A model generated the notes under the pieces. The model had not been told where the DNA came from. It searched no databases and saw only the letters and a list, made by a program, of their open reading frames with translations. Made by a program: the position numbers and the translations under genes. Shown here one piece after another: positions 51,865 through 61,630 of a stretch of DNA of 64,000 nt. How positions within the stretch are numbered: position 1 is the stretch's first letter; every line of letters starts with the position of its first letter. The stretch spans positions 1-64,000 of the forward strand of contig MPMX01000020.1 of NCBI GenBank assembly GCA_002238725.1, in the 5' to 3' direction. Source of the stretch: Rhodospirillaceae bacterium bin65 (lineage in GTDB: Bacteria; Pseudomonadota; Alphaproteobacteria; Bin65).

Positions 51865-52767
51865 TCAGGCCCGTCGGCCCACGACAAAATGCGCTGCTTC
51901 CCGCAGGAGATCGGCGCGCGTTCCGAAACATTCCAACACCTTAACTGCCTGTAATGCAATCGATTTGGCCCGTTCTCGGGCAAGGTCAAGGCCCAGGACG
52001 GAGATGAAGGTGGCTTTCCCGGCGGCGGCGTCTTTGCCCACCTGCTTGCCGACTTCCGCCGCGTCGCCGGTCTCATCCAGAATATCGTCGGCGATCTGAA
52101 ATGCGAGGCCGAGGGCGTCGGTATAGGCCGCCAATGCCGCCCGTTCCCCGTCGCTCGCACCGCCCAGGATCGCGCCGGCCTGGCACGATACGTCGAACAG
52201 GCGGCCGGTCTTCATCCGCTGCAACCGGGTGATCTGTTCCAGGGTAAAGCCGGCGCCGGCGGTTTCCGCCGCTATGTCGAACATCTGGCCGCCGACCATG
52301 CCGTGCGCGCCGGCGGCAGAGGCGAGCGCTGCAACCAGGTCGGACCGGACTTTGCCGTCCGGGTGGGTCGCCGGATCAGCCAATACTTCGAAGGCCAGGG
52401 TCTGCAGGGCGTCGCCGGCCAGGATCGCGGTCGCTTCGTCGAACTCGATATGGTTGGACGGCCGGCCGCGGCGCAGGTCGTCGTCGTCCATCGCCGGCAG
52501 ATCGTCATGGACGAGCGAGTAGCAATGGACGAACTCGATCGCCGCGCCGGCGCGCAGGCTCCACCTGTCCGGCACATCGAACAGCCGGGCCGCCTCGACG
52601 GTCAGGAACGGCCGCAGGCGCTTGCCGCCGCCCAGCGCGGCATAGGCCATGGCCTCGTATACGCGCGCTTCCGGCCCGTCTCCCCTCGGCAGCAGGGCAG
52701 CCAGGGTATCTTCGATCCGGTCGGCGGTTTCGTTCATCGCCGCAATCAGGCGGGTAGGGTCGGTCAC
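51865..52767 (-). CDS. ispA: Polyprenyl (farnesyl) diphosphate synthase
   Basis: Adds isopentenyl units to form farnesyl (or geranylgeranyl) diphosphate. The 300-residue protein has GGGKRLRPFL, the first Asp-rich motif DDLPAMDDDDLRRGRP and the second motif FQIADDILDETGD. GTG 52767 follows CAGGAAG closely; an ATG at 52806 in frame has a weaker site and gives an extension unlike the family. Lies between xseB and dxs as in many alphaproteobacteria. Chain length is assigned by context. Confidence 0.94.
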   Translation of the reverse strand: MTDPTRLIAAMNETADRIEDTLAALLPRGDGPEARVYEAMAYAALGGGKRLRPFLTVEAARLFDVPDRWSLRAGAAIEFVHCYSLVHDDLPAMDDDDLRRGRPSNHIEFDEATAILAGDALQTLAFEVLADPATHPDGKVRSDLVAALASAAGAHGMVGGQMFDIAAETAGAGFTLEQITRLQRMKTGRLFDVSCQAGAILGGASDGERAALAAYTDALGLAFQIADDILDETGDAAEVGKQVGKDAAAGKATFISVLGLDLARERAKSIALQAVKVLECFGTRADLLREAAHFVVGRRA

Positions 52768-52826
52768 AATCTTCCTGGAGGCAGGCGCGGGGCGGTTATC
52801 CAGCATTTCCGGAAATCGGCGGGGTG

Positions 52827-53093
52827 CTACCCCAGTTCGGCGGGTTCGAGCCGGTTCTGCCCGTCGGGTCCGGTGACGATCTTGTCGACCTTCGCCTGGG
52901 CGTCGCGCAGTTTGGCTTCGCAATGCCGCTTCAGGGCCGCACCCCTTTCGTAGGCGGCGATCGCATCGTCCAGCTTCGCCTGTCCGGTTTCGAGATCGCG
53001 CACGATTTTCTCAAGTTCGGCGAGCGCCTCTTCGAAGCTGAGCGCGGCAAGATCGGGAGCGGCGGAATGGGCTGGTTCGGGTGCGTCTGACAT
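52827..53093 (-). CDS. xseB: Exodeoxyribonuclease VII small subunit
   Basis: An 88-residue helical protein with SFEEALAELEKIVRDLETGQAKLDDAIAAYERG in outline, the typical XseB coiled-coil, followed by CEAKLRDAQAKVDKI. It partners the XseA nuclease, not in this window. Located directly before ispA, the common bacterial order. N-terminal ten residues are a variable, Ala/Pro-rich extension. Confidence 0.94.
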   Translation of the reverse strand: MSDAPEPAHSAAPDLAALSFEEALAELEKIVRDLETGQAKLDDAIAAYERGAALKRHCEAKLRDAQAKVDKIVTGPDGQNRLEPAELG

Positions 53094-53211
53094 GAAGCGG
53101 CGTTCTGTAACCGGAAATATTCGCGATTCGCGGCATTATTTGCGTTTTCGCCGCCGGAAGCAATCGAAACTGCGACAATCTGTTCCGACCGGAACCGATC
53201 GCGAGCGGCGT

Positions 53212-54147
<936 letters not shown>

Positions 54148-54340
54148 GCACCCTCGACTGGCTCGGATATTCCCGGCGGTAGCCTTCTTGCGCCCTGCGG
54201 CGCCGGGCTCCCGGCCGCCGATCGCGGGAAGTTTCAGGTGGATCGATCGTGTCCGGAGACCATATCATGATAAATCGGGGCGTCGCCAAGGCCTTATGGC
54301 CGTTACCTGACGTCCCTGGGTTGGAGAACGGTACCGAGCC

Positions 54341-55702
54341 GTGAGTACGGCAGCATTAACGCGCAGGCATGGCGTGGCGCGTCGGTTGCTTATGGGAGCA
54401 ACGGCGGTGTTGTGCCTTGCCGCAACGGCAGCCGACGGCAACGCCGCCGGGGCCGAAGCCAAGGCCGGGCCCCAGGCCGAGAAGCGCGACGGGCAGCAGA
54501 ATTGGCAGCGGGAGCGGCAGCAGGGCCGCCCGCCGGCCGATGCGCGGGGCGGGTCGGGCGCGAAACCCGGCAATCGGAACCCGCAGGAGAAGCGCCGCCG
54601 CGCCGGCGGGGGTGCAGGGGCCGGGCCCGGTGCGGGCGGCAAGCCCCGATCCGGCGGCCAACCGGGCGGCCGGCCGCCGATGTTCGTCGGCGTCGACCCG
54701 GTGCGCGAGGGTCCCTTGACCCGGACGGAGCCGGTGATCGGCCGTGTCGTTCCCACCCGGAAGGGTGTGGTCGCCGCCCGGGTCTCCGGGGCGGTGGTTG
54801 GTATCGATGCCGCGGTCGGCCAGCATGTCAAGAAGGGCCAGATACTGGCCCGGCAGGACACCAGCCTCGCCGAGGCGCGCCTGGCTTTCGAAACGGCCGA
54901 ACTGAAGCTGGCGGAGCAGGAACTCAAGCGGTTCGAGGCGCTGCGCACCAACCGGTCGGCTGCGTTCGCCCGGTCCCGCTACGATACGGCGGTGCATCGC
55001 CTGGCTCGCGCCGAAGCCAACGTCCGGCTGGTGCGCCTGGCGATCGAAGGGGCTGTCGTGGTTGCGCCCTACGACGGCGTCGTGGTGCGCAAGGCGACAG
55101 AGCTGGGCGCGTATCTGAAAGACGGCGCCACTGTCGTCGAACTGGTGAACGATACCGATGTCGAGATCGAAGCCGATGTGCCGGCCGACCGGCTGAGCGG
55201 CCTGCGGCCCGGCAGGGCAATTACCTTCAAGGTGCGCGACGGCGGCGTTCCGCGCAGGGCGCGGGTACGCGCCGTGCTGCCCATGCAGAACGCGCTGACC
55301 CGCACCCAGGCGGTGCGCTTCATACCGTTCGGCGCCGTTCCCGCGGTCCGCCTGTCGATCAACCAGGCGGTGACGGTCGATGTGCCGCTCGGGGCCACGC
55401 GCACGGCGGTTTCGGTTCACAAGGACGCCATCGTCAACCGCGGCGCCCAGCGTCTGGTCTTTCTGGTCAAGGGCGGCCGCGCCGTGCCTCGCCCGGTCAG
55501 GCTCGGCGACGCAATCGGCTCCCGGTTCGTCGTGCTCGACGGCGTGGCGCCGGGCGACATCGCGGTGGTGCGCGGCAACGAGCGGCTGCGGCCGGGACAG
55601 GCAGTGCGGCATCGTCCGCTGATGGGCGCCGCGGCACACCGCCGGCCCGGAAATCGCGATCCGGGGAACCGCGGCCCCGCGGAACAGAGCCCGGCGAACT
55701 GA
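54341..55702 (+). CDS. RND efflux periplasmic adaptor (membrane fusion protein)
   Basis: A 453-residue adaptor. The N-terminus (RRLLMGATAVLCLAATAADGNAAG) looks like an export signal. Then comes an unusual ~75-residue low-complexity stretch rich in Arg, Gln, Gly and Pro (about 40-112), before the standard lipoyl half (GVVAARVSGAVVGIDAAVGQHVKKG), a helical hairpin and the second lipoyl half (GAVVVAPYDGVVVRKATELG), beta-barrel and C-terminal domains. GTG start with no strong ribosome site nearby. The pump gene starts one base after the stop. Confidence 0.9.
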   Translation: MSTAALTRRHGVARRLLMGATAVLCLAATAADGNAAGAEAKAGPQAEKRDGQQNWQRERQQGRPPADARGGSGAKPGNRNPQEKRRRAGGGAGAGPGAGGKPRSGGQPGGRPPMFVGVDPVREGPLTRTEPVIGRVVPTRKGVVAARVSGAVVGIDAAVGQHVKKGQILARQDTSLAEARLAFETAELKLAEQELKRFEALRTNRSAAFARSRYDTAVHRLARAEANVRLVRLAIEGAVVVAPYDGVVVRKATELGAYLKDGATVVELVNDTDVEIEADVPADRLSGLRPGRAITFKVRDGGVPRRARVRAVLPMQNALTRTQAVRFIPFGAVPAVRLSINQAVTVDVPLGATRTAVSVHKDAIVNRGAQRLVFLVKGGRAVPRPVRLGDAIGSRFVVLDGVAPGDIAVVRGNERLRPGQAVRHRPLMGAAAHRRPGNRDPGNRGPAEQSPAN

Positions 55703-55703
55703 A

Positions 55704-58700
55704 GTGAACCTGATCCGGACAGCCCTGGACCGGCCGGTCGCGGTCGTTGCCGGTGTGCTGATGATCGTCATGTTCGGTTTCGTGGCGCTGCAGCAGATCC
55801 CGATCCAGCTCACCCCGGACGTCCGCAAACCCAACCTGACCGTCACGACCCGATGGCCCGGCGCTGCGCCGGCCGAGGTCGAGCGCGAAATCCTGAACCG
55901 GCAGGAAGAGGTTCTGAAGGGCGTGGAAGGGGTCGAGCGGATCGTCTCCACGGCCGGCACCGGCCGGTCGCGGATCACGCTGGAGTTCCAGATCGGCCAG
56001 AATATGGACCGGGCCATCCTGCTGGTCGCCAACCGTCTCGACCGGGTGGTCGGCTATCCCGACGAAGTGCAGCGGCCGCAGATCCAGACCCAGGGATCCG
56101 ACGACAATCCCATCGCCTGGTTCGTCGTCACCCGGCTCGAAGGCAACGACCGCCCGATCCACACGTTCGGCGATTTCATCGAGGATTTCGTCATCGAACG
56201 CATGGAGCGGCTGGAAGGCGTCTCCGGCACCAATTTCTACGGCGGCAGCGCCAAAGAACTGCGAATCGTCGTGAAGCCGGCGGAAATGGCGCAATTCGGC
56301 CTGACGATACCGGCGGTCGTCTCGGCCCTGCAACGCGCCAACATCGCCCTGTCGGCCGGAGAGGTGAACGAGGGCAAGCGGCGCTATGTTGTGCGCTTCG
56401 AAGGCGAGTTGACAGCGGTCGATGCGGCGCGGCGCGTCCTGATCCGCACCGTCGAGGACAAGGCGTCCGGACGGGTCGCCCGGGTCACGCTGGGCGACAT
56501 TGCCGACATCCGGTTCGGCTACAAGGATCCGACGGCGGGCATCCGGGCCAGCGGCCGGCCGGCGCTGGTTTTCAACGTGCTGCGCGATACCGGCGCCAAT
56601 GTGATTCAGGTGATGGGCCTGGTTCGCGCGAAAGTCGCGGAGCTCAACCGGACGGTGCTGAATCCGGCCGGGCTGCACGCCGACCAGGTCTATGACGAGA
56701 CCGACTATATCCACTCCGCGATCGATCTGGTGACGCAGAATATCTGGGTCGGCGGGGTGCTGGCGGCGCTGATCCTGCTGCTCTTCCTGCGCTCGCCGCG
56801 GGCCACCCTGGTGATCTCGCTGGCGATCCCGGTGTCCGTTATCGGCTCATTCGTCGCCATGGCGGCGCTCGGCCGCTCGATCAACGTGATTTCGCTGGCC
56901 GGCATCGCGTTTGCCGTCGGCATGGTGGTCGACGCCGCCATCGTCGTGTTGGAGAACATCTACCGCCTGAAAGAACAGGGCAAACCGACCCGGCAGGCCG
57001 CCTACGAAGGGGCGAGCCAGGTGTGGGGCGCCGTTCTCGTATCCGCTCTGACGACGGTGATGGTGTTCATCCCCATCCTGGTGCTGGAGCTCGAGGTCGG
57101 TCAGTTGTTCCGCGATATCGCGGTCGCCATATCGGTTTCCGTCATCCTGTCGCTGCTGGTCGCCGTCACCCTGATCCCGGCGCTGGCCACCTGGCTGCTG
57201 CCGTCCCGGCGGGCGTCGGGCAAACGGCGCCGGCCGGTCGCGGGCCAAACGGCGGACGAAACGGGACAGAACCCGGACCCGCCGCCCCTCCGGCTCCCCC
57301 TACCGGGGATCGATCATCTGGCCCGGCTGTTCGTCTGGGTCGTGATGAAGTTTACCGCGCTGGTGGTGTCCTACCGCATTCTGGCGATCCTGGTGGCGGC
57401 TTCGGTATCCGGCGGCGCGGCCTTCGCCACCTGGAAGCTGCTGCCGAAGCTGGAATATCTGCCCACCGGCAACCGCAATCTTGTAATCGCCCTCTCGCTG
57501 CCGCCGCCGGGCTACAATCTGGATACGGTGACCGGCATTGCGCGCAGCGTGGAAGCGGATCTGGAATCCTACCTCGCGACCGGCGAAGGCGTTGTGCGCG
57601 GCAAGACGCTCAAACCGCCGAACCTGCCGGAGCGGGTGATGGCGACGCTCGGGCTCGGCGAGGATAATCCGGCGTCCAAGGGCCCGCCGCAGATTTCGCG
57701 CTTTTTCTTCGTGGCGCGCAACACGCTCACCATCGTCGGCGCCGCGGCGGTCGATCCGACCCGGGCGGGCGAACTGATCCCGATCATCCAGAAAACCCTG
57801 CGCAAGGAACCCGGCACCTTCGGCCGAACCTTCCAGCCCTCGCTGTTCGGTCGCGGCGTCGGCGGCGGCCGCGTGATCAATTTCGACATTTCGGGCCCCG
57901 ACCTGGGCCGGAACCTCCAGGTGGCGCAGCAGGCCTTCTTCATCATCAACCGCTTCCTGCCGCGCAGCGGCGGCACGCAAATCCGGCCGCGGCCCGGTCT
58001 CACTCTCGGTGCGCCGGAAGTCAAGGTGATCCCGGACCGGACCCGGCTGGACGAAGTCGGCGTCAACGCGCGTGAGCTGGCGTCGACCATCGACGCCTTC
58101 AACGACGGGCTGCGGGTCGCCGAAGTCACGGTCGGAGGCCGGCGCACCGACCTGATGCTGACCGGGCCGAAACGCGGCATCCGGACGACCCAGGGAATCG
58201 AAAACATTCCCGTGGTGACGCCGTCCGGCAAGATCGTGCCGGTCCGCTCTCTGGCCCGGGTCGAGGTCACGTCCGGCGCGACCGAGATCCGGCATACCGA
58301 GCGCAACCGGACGGTCACGCTGGAGATCAGCCCGTCCAAGGCGATCGCGCTCGAGGCCGCCATGGACATCCTGCGCGAGAAGGTCATCCCGGCGCTCGAG
58401 AAACAGGGGGTGCCGGAAGGCGTGAAAATCAACCTTTCGGGCGAGGCCGACCAGTTGACCCGCACCTGGAACGCCATGGTCTGGCAGCTCGTGATGGCGA
58501 TCGCGATCGTCTACCTGGTGATGGCGATCCTGTTCGAGAGTTTCCTCTATCCCCTGATCATCATCTTCTCGGTGCCGCTGGCGACCGCCGGGGGCATCCT
58601 CGGCCTCGCCCTGCTCAACGAGTATGTGCGCCAGCCGCTCGACATGCTGACGCTGCTCGGCTTCGTCATCCTGATCGGCACGGTGGTCAACAACGCGATC

Positions 58701-59021
58701 CTGCTGGTCGACGGGACGCTGCGCCTTGCCCGCGACCACGGCATGGACCCGCAGAGCGCCATCCTCGTGGCGACCCGCCACCGGATGAGGCCGATCTTCA
58801 TGTCGACGACGACCAGCGTGATCGGCATGGCGCCGCTGGTCCTGTTCCCCGGCGCCGGCTCGGAACTCTATCGCGGGCTGGGATCGGTCGTGCTCGGCGG
58901 ACTGGCGCTCTCGGCCGTCCTGACCCTGCTGATCATCCCGGCGCTATTGGCGCTGGTCGTGCGGACCTTCCGGCCGCGCGTGTCAGCGCCCGCTCCCGCC
59001 GTACCTGCGCCGGCGGAGTGA
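55704..59021 (+). CDS. RND family efflux pump, inner-membrane permease
   Basis: A 1105-residue AcrB/MexB-superfamily transporter. It has two sets of six helices with large periplasmic loops. Helix 1 (VAVVAGVLMIVMFGFVALQQ), helix 4 with the proton-relay region GIAFAVGMVVDAAIVVLEN (Asp pair region), and its C-terminal counterpart GFVILIGTVVNNAILLVDG are visible, plus RPIFMSTTTSVIGMAPLVLF. A charged linker (RRASGKRRRPVAGQTADETG) follows helix 6. Expected to work with the preceding adaptor and an unlinked outer-membrane channel. Begins with GTG. Substrate unknown. Confidence 0.94.
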   Translation: MNLIRTALDRPVAVVAGVLMIVMFGFVALQQIPIQLTPDVRKPNLTVTTRWPGAAPAEVEREILNRQEEVLKGVEGVERIVSTAGTGRSRITLEFQIGQNMDRAILLVANRLDRVVGYPDEVQRPQIQTQGSDDNPIAWFVVTRLEGNDRPIHTFGDFIEDFVIERMERLEGVSGTNFYGGSAKELRIVVKPAEMAQFGLTIPAVVSALQRANIALSAGEVNEGKRRYVVRFEGELTAVDAARRVLIRTVEDKASGRVARVTLGDIADIRFGYKDPTAGIRASGRPALVFNVLRDTGANVIQVMGLVRAKVAELNRTVLNPAGLHADQVYDETDYIHSAIDLVTQNIWVGGVLAALILLLFLRSPRATLVISLAIPVSVIGSFVAMAALGRSINVISLAGIAFAVGMVVDAAIVVLENIYRLKEQGKPTRQAAYEGASQVWGAVLVSALTTVMVFIPILVLELEVGQLFRDIAVAISVSVILSLLVAVTLIPALATWLLPSRRASGKRRRPVAGQTADETGQNPDPPPLRLPLPGIDHLARLFVWVVMKFTALVVSYRILAILVAASVSGGAAFATWKLLPKLEYLPTGNRNLVIALSLPPPGYNLDTVTGIARSVEADLESYLATGEGVVRGKTLKPPNLPERVMATLGLGEDNPASKGPPQISRFFFVARNTLTIVGAAAVDPTRAGELIPIIQKTLRKEPGTFGRTFQPSLFGRGVGGGRVINFDISGPDLGRNLQVAQQAFFIINRFLPRSGGTQIRPRPGLTLGAPEVKVIPDRTRLDEVGVNARELASTIDAFNDGLRVAEVTVGGRRTDLMLTGPKRGIRTTQGIENIPVVTPSGKIVPVRSLARVEVTSGATEIRHTERNRTVTLEISPSKAIALEAAMDILREKVIPALEKQGVPEGVKINLSGEADQLTRTWNAMVWQLVMAIAIVYLVMAILFESFLYPLIIIFSVPLATAGGILGLALLNEYVRQPLDMLTLLGFVILIGTVVNNAILLVDGTLRLARDHGMDPQSAILVATRHRMRPIFMSTTTSVIGMAPLVLFPGAGSELYRGLGSVVLGGLALSAVLTLLIIPALLALVVRTFRPRVSAPAPAVPAPAE

Positions 59022-59378
59022 TCCCGCCCGCGCTTCCTCTGGCTGCAACCCTTGCTCGTGCAAGGTCGACCGTCCTGAGCCACAGAAAGTAGAGTTCGAC
59101 CGCCCAGCCTTCTGCGACCGCAATGCGAACATGCCTCAAGCGCGCTCGACCGGACAAGGTGGTCTCGATGGCAAAACTCCGCCTCTTGCGCAGATTCCTG
59201 TCCAATTGCTGCGATACACTGCGTGCAGCCGGAACGGCACCTGCCGAATAGTCGGACGGCGACAGGCGCAGGGCTTCGATATCGGCGTTCAAAACTGAAA
59301 GGGCTGTTCCTTTCCTTCCAGCAGCGACCCGGAAAACGTCGTCTTCCCCGCGCCGTTCGGGCTGGCGAGGATCAGCAT
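59022..59378 (-). pseudogene. Zeta-toxin-like P-loop kinase, frameshifted and 3'-truncated
   Basis: From ATG 59378, 21 bp after the ubiG stop, one frame reads MLILASPNGAGKTTFSGSLL, a Walker A with the zeta-toxin PNGAGKTTF form, and stops at TGA after PFQF (around 59290). The adjacent frame then continues LNADIEALRLSP, RSFAIETTLSGR, AEGWAVELYFLWL and DLARARVAARGSAGG, the order of motifs in zeta-like kinases (NAD, ETT-LSG, RV.RV..GGH). One extra T in the TTTT run near 59293 would join them. Past GG it resembles nothing and runs into the end of the RND pump gene. No epsilon-like antitoxin is seen. A decayed gene or a sequencing error; both breaks together favour decay. Confidence 0.65.
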
Positions 59379-59398
59379 TCGCGGCTGCTGCCCGGTGT

Positions 59399-60211
59399 TC
59401 ACACGGGCCTCTGCGCGACCATCATGTAGTTCACGCCGAGGTCGCCGCTCTCGCGCCAGCTGTCGGTCAGCGGATTGTAGACGAGACCGGCAGCGCGCTC
59501 GACGGTCAGGCCGGCGGCGCGAAGGTGCGCCGCGACTTCCGACGGCCTGAGGAACTTGCGCCAGTCATGGGTGCCGGGCGGGACCCAGCGCAGGAGGTAT
59601 TCCGCCGCGACGACGCCGAGCGCCATCGAGCGCATCGTGCGGTTGAGGGTGGCGACGATCTGGAGGCCGCCGGGCTTCACCAGGGCGCCGGCCGCCGCCA
59701 TGAAGGCAGCGACGTCCGCGACATGCTCGACGACTTCCAGGTTCAGGACGACATCGAACGCTTCCCCGGCGCCGGCCAGCGCCTCCGCCGTGCCGTGCCG
59801 GTAGTCTATCTCAAGCCCCGTCTGCTCTGCATGGGTGCGGGCGATCTCGACGGCCTGCCCATCCGCATCGATCCCGAGGACCGCAGCGCCCAGCCGCGCC
59901 ATCGGCTCGCAGACCAGGCCGCCGCCGCAGCCCAGGTCGACAATGCGCAGCCCGTCGAACGGCCGGGCGCTCGACGGATCCAGGCCGAAGTTCCGGCAGA
60001 TTGCGTCGCGGATCAGGCGCAGGCGCGCCGGGTTCAGCCGGTGCAGCGGCGCAAATTTTCCGCGCGGGTCCCACCATTCGCCGGCCATGGCGGCGAAGCG
60101 CGCAATTTCGGCCTCGTCGACCGTCGCGCCCTGGGCCCGGCCCCCGGCCCCGGTCCCGGCTCTGGCCCCGTTCCCGGCTGCGCTGCGGCGATCTTGCGAT
60201 GCATCGGTCAT
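59399..60211 (-). CDS. ubiG: Bifunctional 3-demethylubiquinol/2-octaprenyl-6-hydroxyphenol O-methyltransferase
   Basis: A 270-residue O-methyltransferase of ubiquinone synthesis. UbiG signatures: FAAMAGEWWDPRGKFAPLHRLNP, RIVDLGCGGGLVCEPMARLG (SAM), IDADGQAVEIARTHA, LNLEVVEHVADV and WVPPGTHDWRKFLRPSE. The first ~28 residues are a variable Gly/Ala-rich leader (AGNGARAGTGAGGRAQG). It is divergent from lysC, 122 bp away, the order seen in many alphaproteobacteria. Confidence 0.96.
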   Translation of the reverse strand: MTDASQDRRSAAGNGARAGTGAGGRAQGATVDEAEIARFAAMAGEWWDPRGKFAPLHRLNPARLRLIRDAICRNFGLDPSSARPFDGLRIVDLGCGGGLVCEPMARLGAAVLGIDADGQAVEIARTHAEQTGLEIDYRHGTAEALAGAGEAFDVVLNLEVVEHVADVAAFMAAAGALVKPGGLQIVATLNRTMRSMALGVVAAEYLLRWVPPGTHDWRKFLRPSEVAAHLRAAGLTVERAAGLVYNPLTDSWRESGDLGVNYMMVAQRPV

Positions 60212-60333
60212 GGCGTCCCGGTTGCCCTCCTCCAGACGCTTTCATATGTATGGCGCGCCCGGCTGGCGGCAAACCGCCGCCGGCAATCGGCCGGCAGAGC
60301 GCCCGTTCCGTCCGCCTTACCCCAGGGATACCG

Positions 60334-61554
60334 ATGGCGCGCATCGTTCAGAAATTCGGCGGCACCTCTGTCGGCGACATGGAGCGCATCCGGAGAGTCG
60401 CCGCGCGGGTGCAGCGCGAGGTGACGGCCGGCAACGAGGTCGCGGTCGTCCTGTCCGCCATGGCCGGGACGACGGATCAGCTCGTGGCCTGGACGCGCGA
60501 GGCGTCGGCCGGGGCGGACCCGCGGGAATTCGACCTCGTGGTCTCCACCGGTGAGCAGATCACCATCGGGCTGCTGGCGATCGTCCTTCAGGACATGGGG
60601 GTTGCGGCGCGGTCCTGGACGAGCTGGCAATTGCCGATCCGCACCGACGGCGCCCACACCAAGGCGCGCATCGAAAACATCGATACCGCTGCGCTCGAAG
60701 CCGATCTGGAGCGGGGGCGGGTCGCGATCGTGCCGGGCTTTCAGGGCATTTCGCCGGAGGGCCGGATCGCCACGCTGGGCCGCGGCGGCTCGGATACCTC
60801 CGCCGTTGCACTGGCCGCGGCGCTGAACGCCGACCGCTGCGATATCTTTACCGATGTCGATGGCGTCTATACCTGCGATCCGCGGATCGTCGCCAAGGCG
60901 CGCAAGCTCGACCGGATCACCTACGAGGAAATGCTGGAAAGCGCCTCCCAGGGCGCCAGGGTGCTGCAGACGCGCGCCGTCGAAATGGGCATGAAACACC
61001 ATGTGCGCATCCAGGTTCTGTCCTCTTTCGAGGACGTTCCGGGGACGCTGGTGGTGGATGAGGACGAGATCGTGGAACAGGAAATCATCAGCGGCATCGC
61101 CTACAGCCGGGACGAAGCCAAGATCACCGTCGCGCGGGTCGCCGACAAGCCGGGCGTCGCCGCCGCCATATTCGGGCCACTTGCCGACGCCGCGATCAAT
61201 GTCGATATGATCGTCCAGAATGTGTCGGAGGACGGCGACGAGACGGATATCACCTTCACCGTGCCGGAAGGCGACCATCAGCGCGCCATCGACGCCATTG
61301 AGCGCTCGCGCGACGCGATCGGCTACGAGCGGCTCGATCATGACGCGAATGTGGTCAAGGTGTCGGTCATCGGCGTCGGCATGCGCAGCCACGCCGGCGT
61401 CGCCCAGCGGATGTTCAGGACCCTGGCCGAAAAGGGTATCAACATCCAGGTGATCTCGACGTCCGAGATCAAGGTGAGCGTCCTGATCGCCGAGGAATAT
61501 ACCGAGTTGGCGTTGCGCGCTCTGCATTCGGCCTACGGCCTGGACGCGGAATAA
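60334..61554 (+). CDS. lysC: Aspartate kinase
   Basis: Phosphorylates aspartate, the entry to lysine, threonine and methionine synthesis. The 406-residue protein has KFGGTSVGD (ATP/Asp site), STGEQITIGLLA, LGRGGSDTSAVALAAAL, FTDVDGVYTCDPR and two ACT domains (KITVARVADKPGVAAAIF; VVKVSVIGVGMRSHAGVA) typical of the lysine/threonine-regulated form. ATG 60334 (MARIVQKFGG). The ptsP gene lies 76 bp downstream. Confidence 0.97.
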   Translation: MARIVQKFGGTSVGDMERIRRVAARVQREVTAGNEVAVVLSAMAGTTDQLVAWTREASAGADPREFDLVVSTGEQITIGLLAIVLQDMGVAARSWTSWQLPIRTDGAHTKARIENIDTAALEADLERGRVAIVPGFQGISPEGRIATLGRGGSDTSAVALAAALNADRCDIFTDVDGVYTCDPRIVAKARKLDRITYEEMLESASQGARVLQTRAVEMGMKHHVRIQVLSSFEDVPGTLVVDEDEIVEQEIISGIAYSRDEAKITVARVADKPGVAAAIFGPLADAAINVDMIVQNVSEDGDETDITFTVPEGDHQRAIDAIERSRDAIGYERLDHDANVVKVSVIGVGMRSHAGVAQRMFRTLAEKGINIQVISTSEIKVSVLIAEEYTELALRALHSAYGLDAE

Positions 61555-61630
61555 ACCGGCCGGCCCGCACCGCCCCACCCGGCCTCCGGGCGCGGCGAAC
61601 GGGCCGCAGCAGGAAGGAAGCGGGTCTGCG

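Noticed and set aside
58933-59292. An intact 119-residue protein on the minus strand
   Set aside because: It lacks a start with ribosome site and a P-loop; it is better read as the second part of the frameshifted zeta-like gene.
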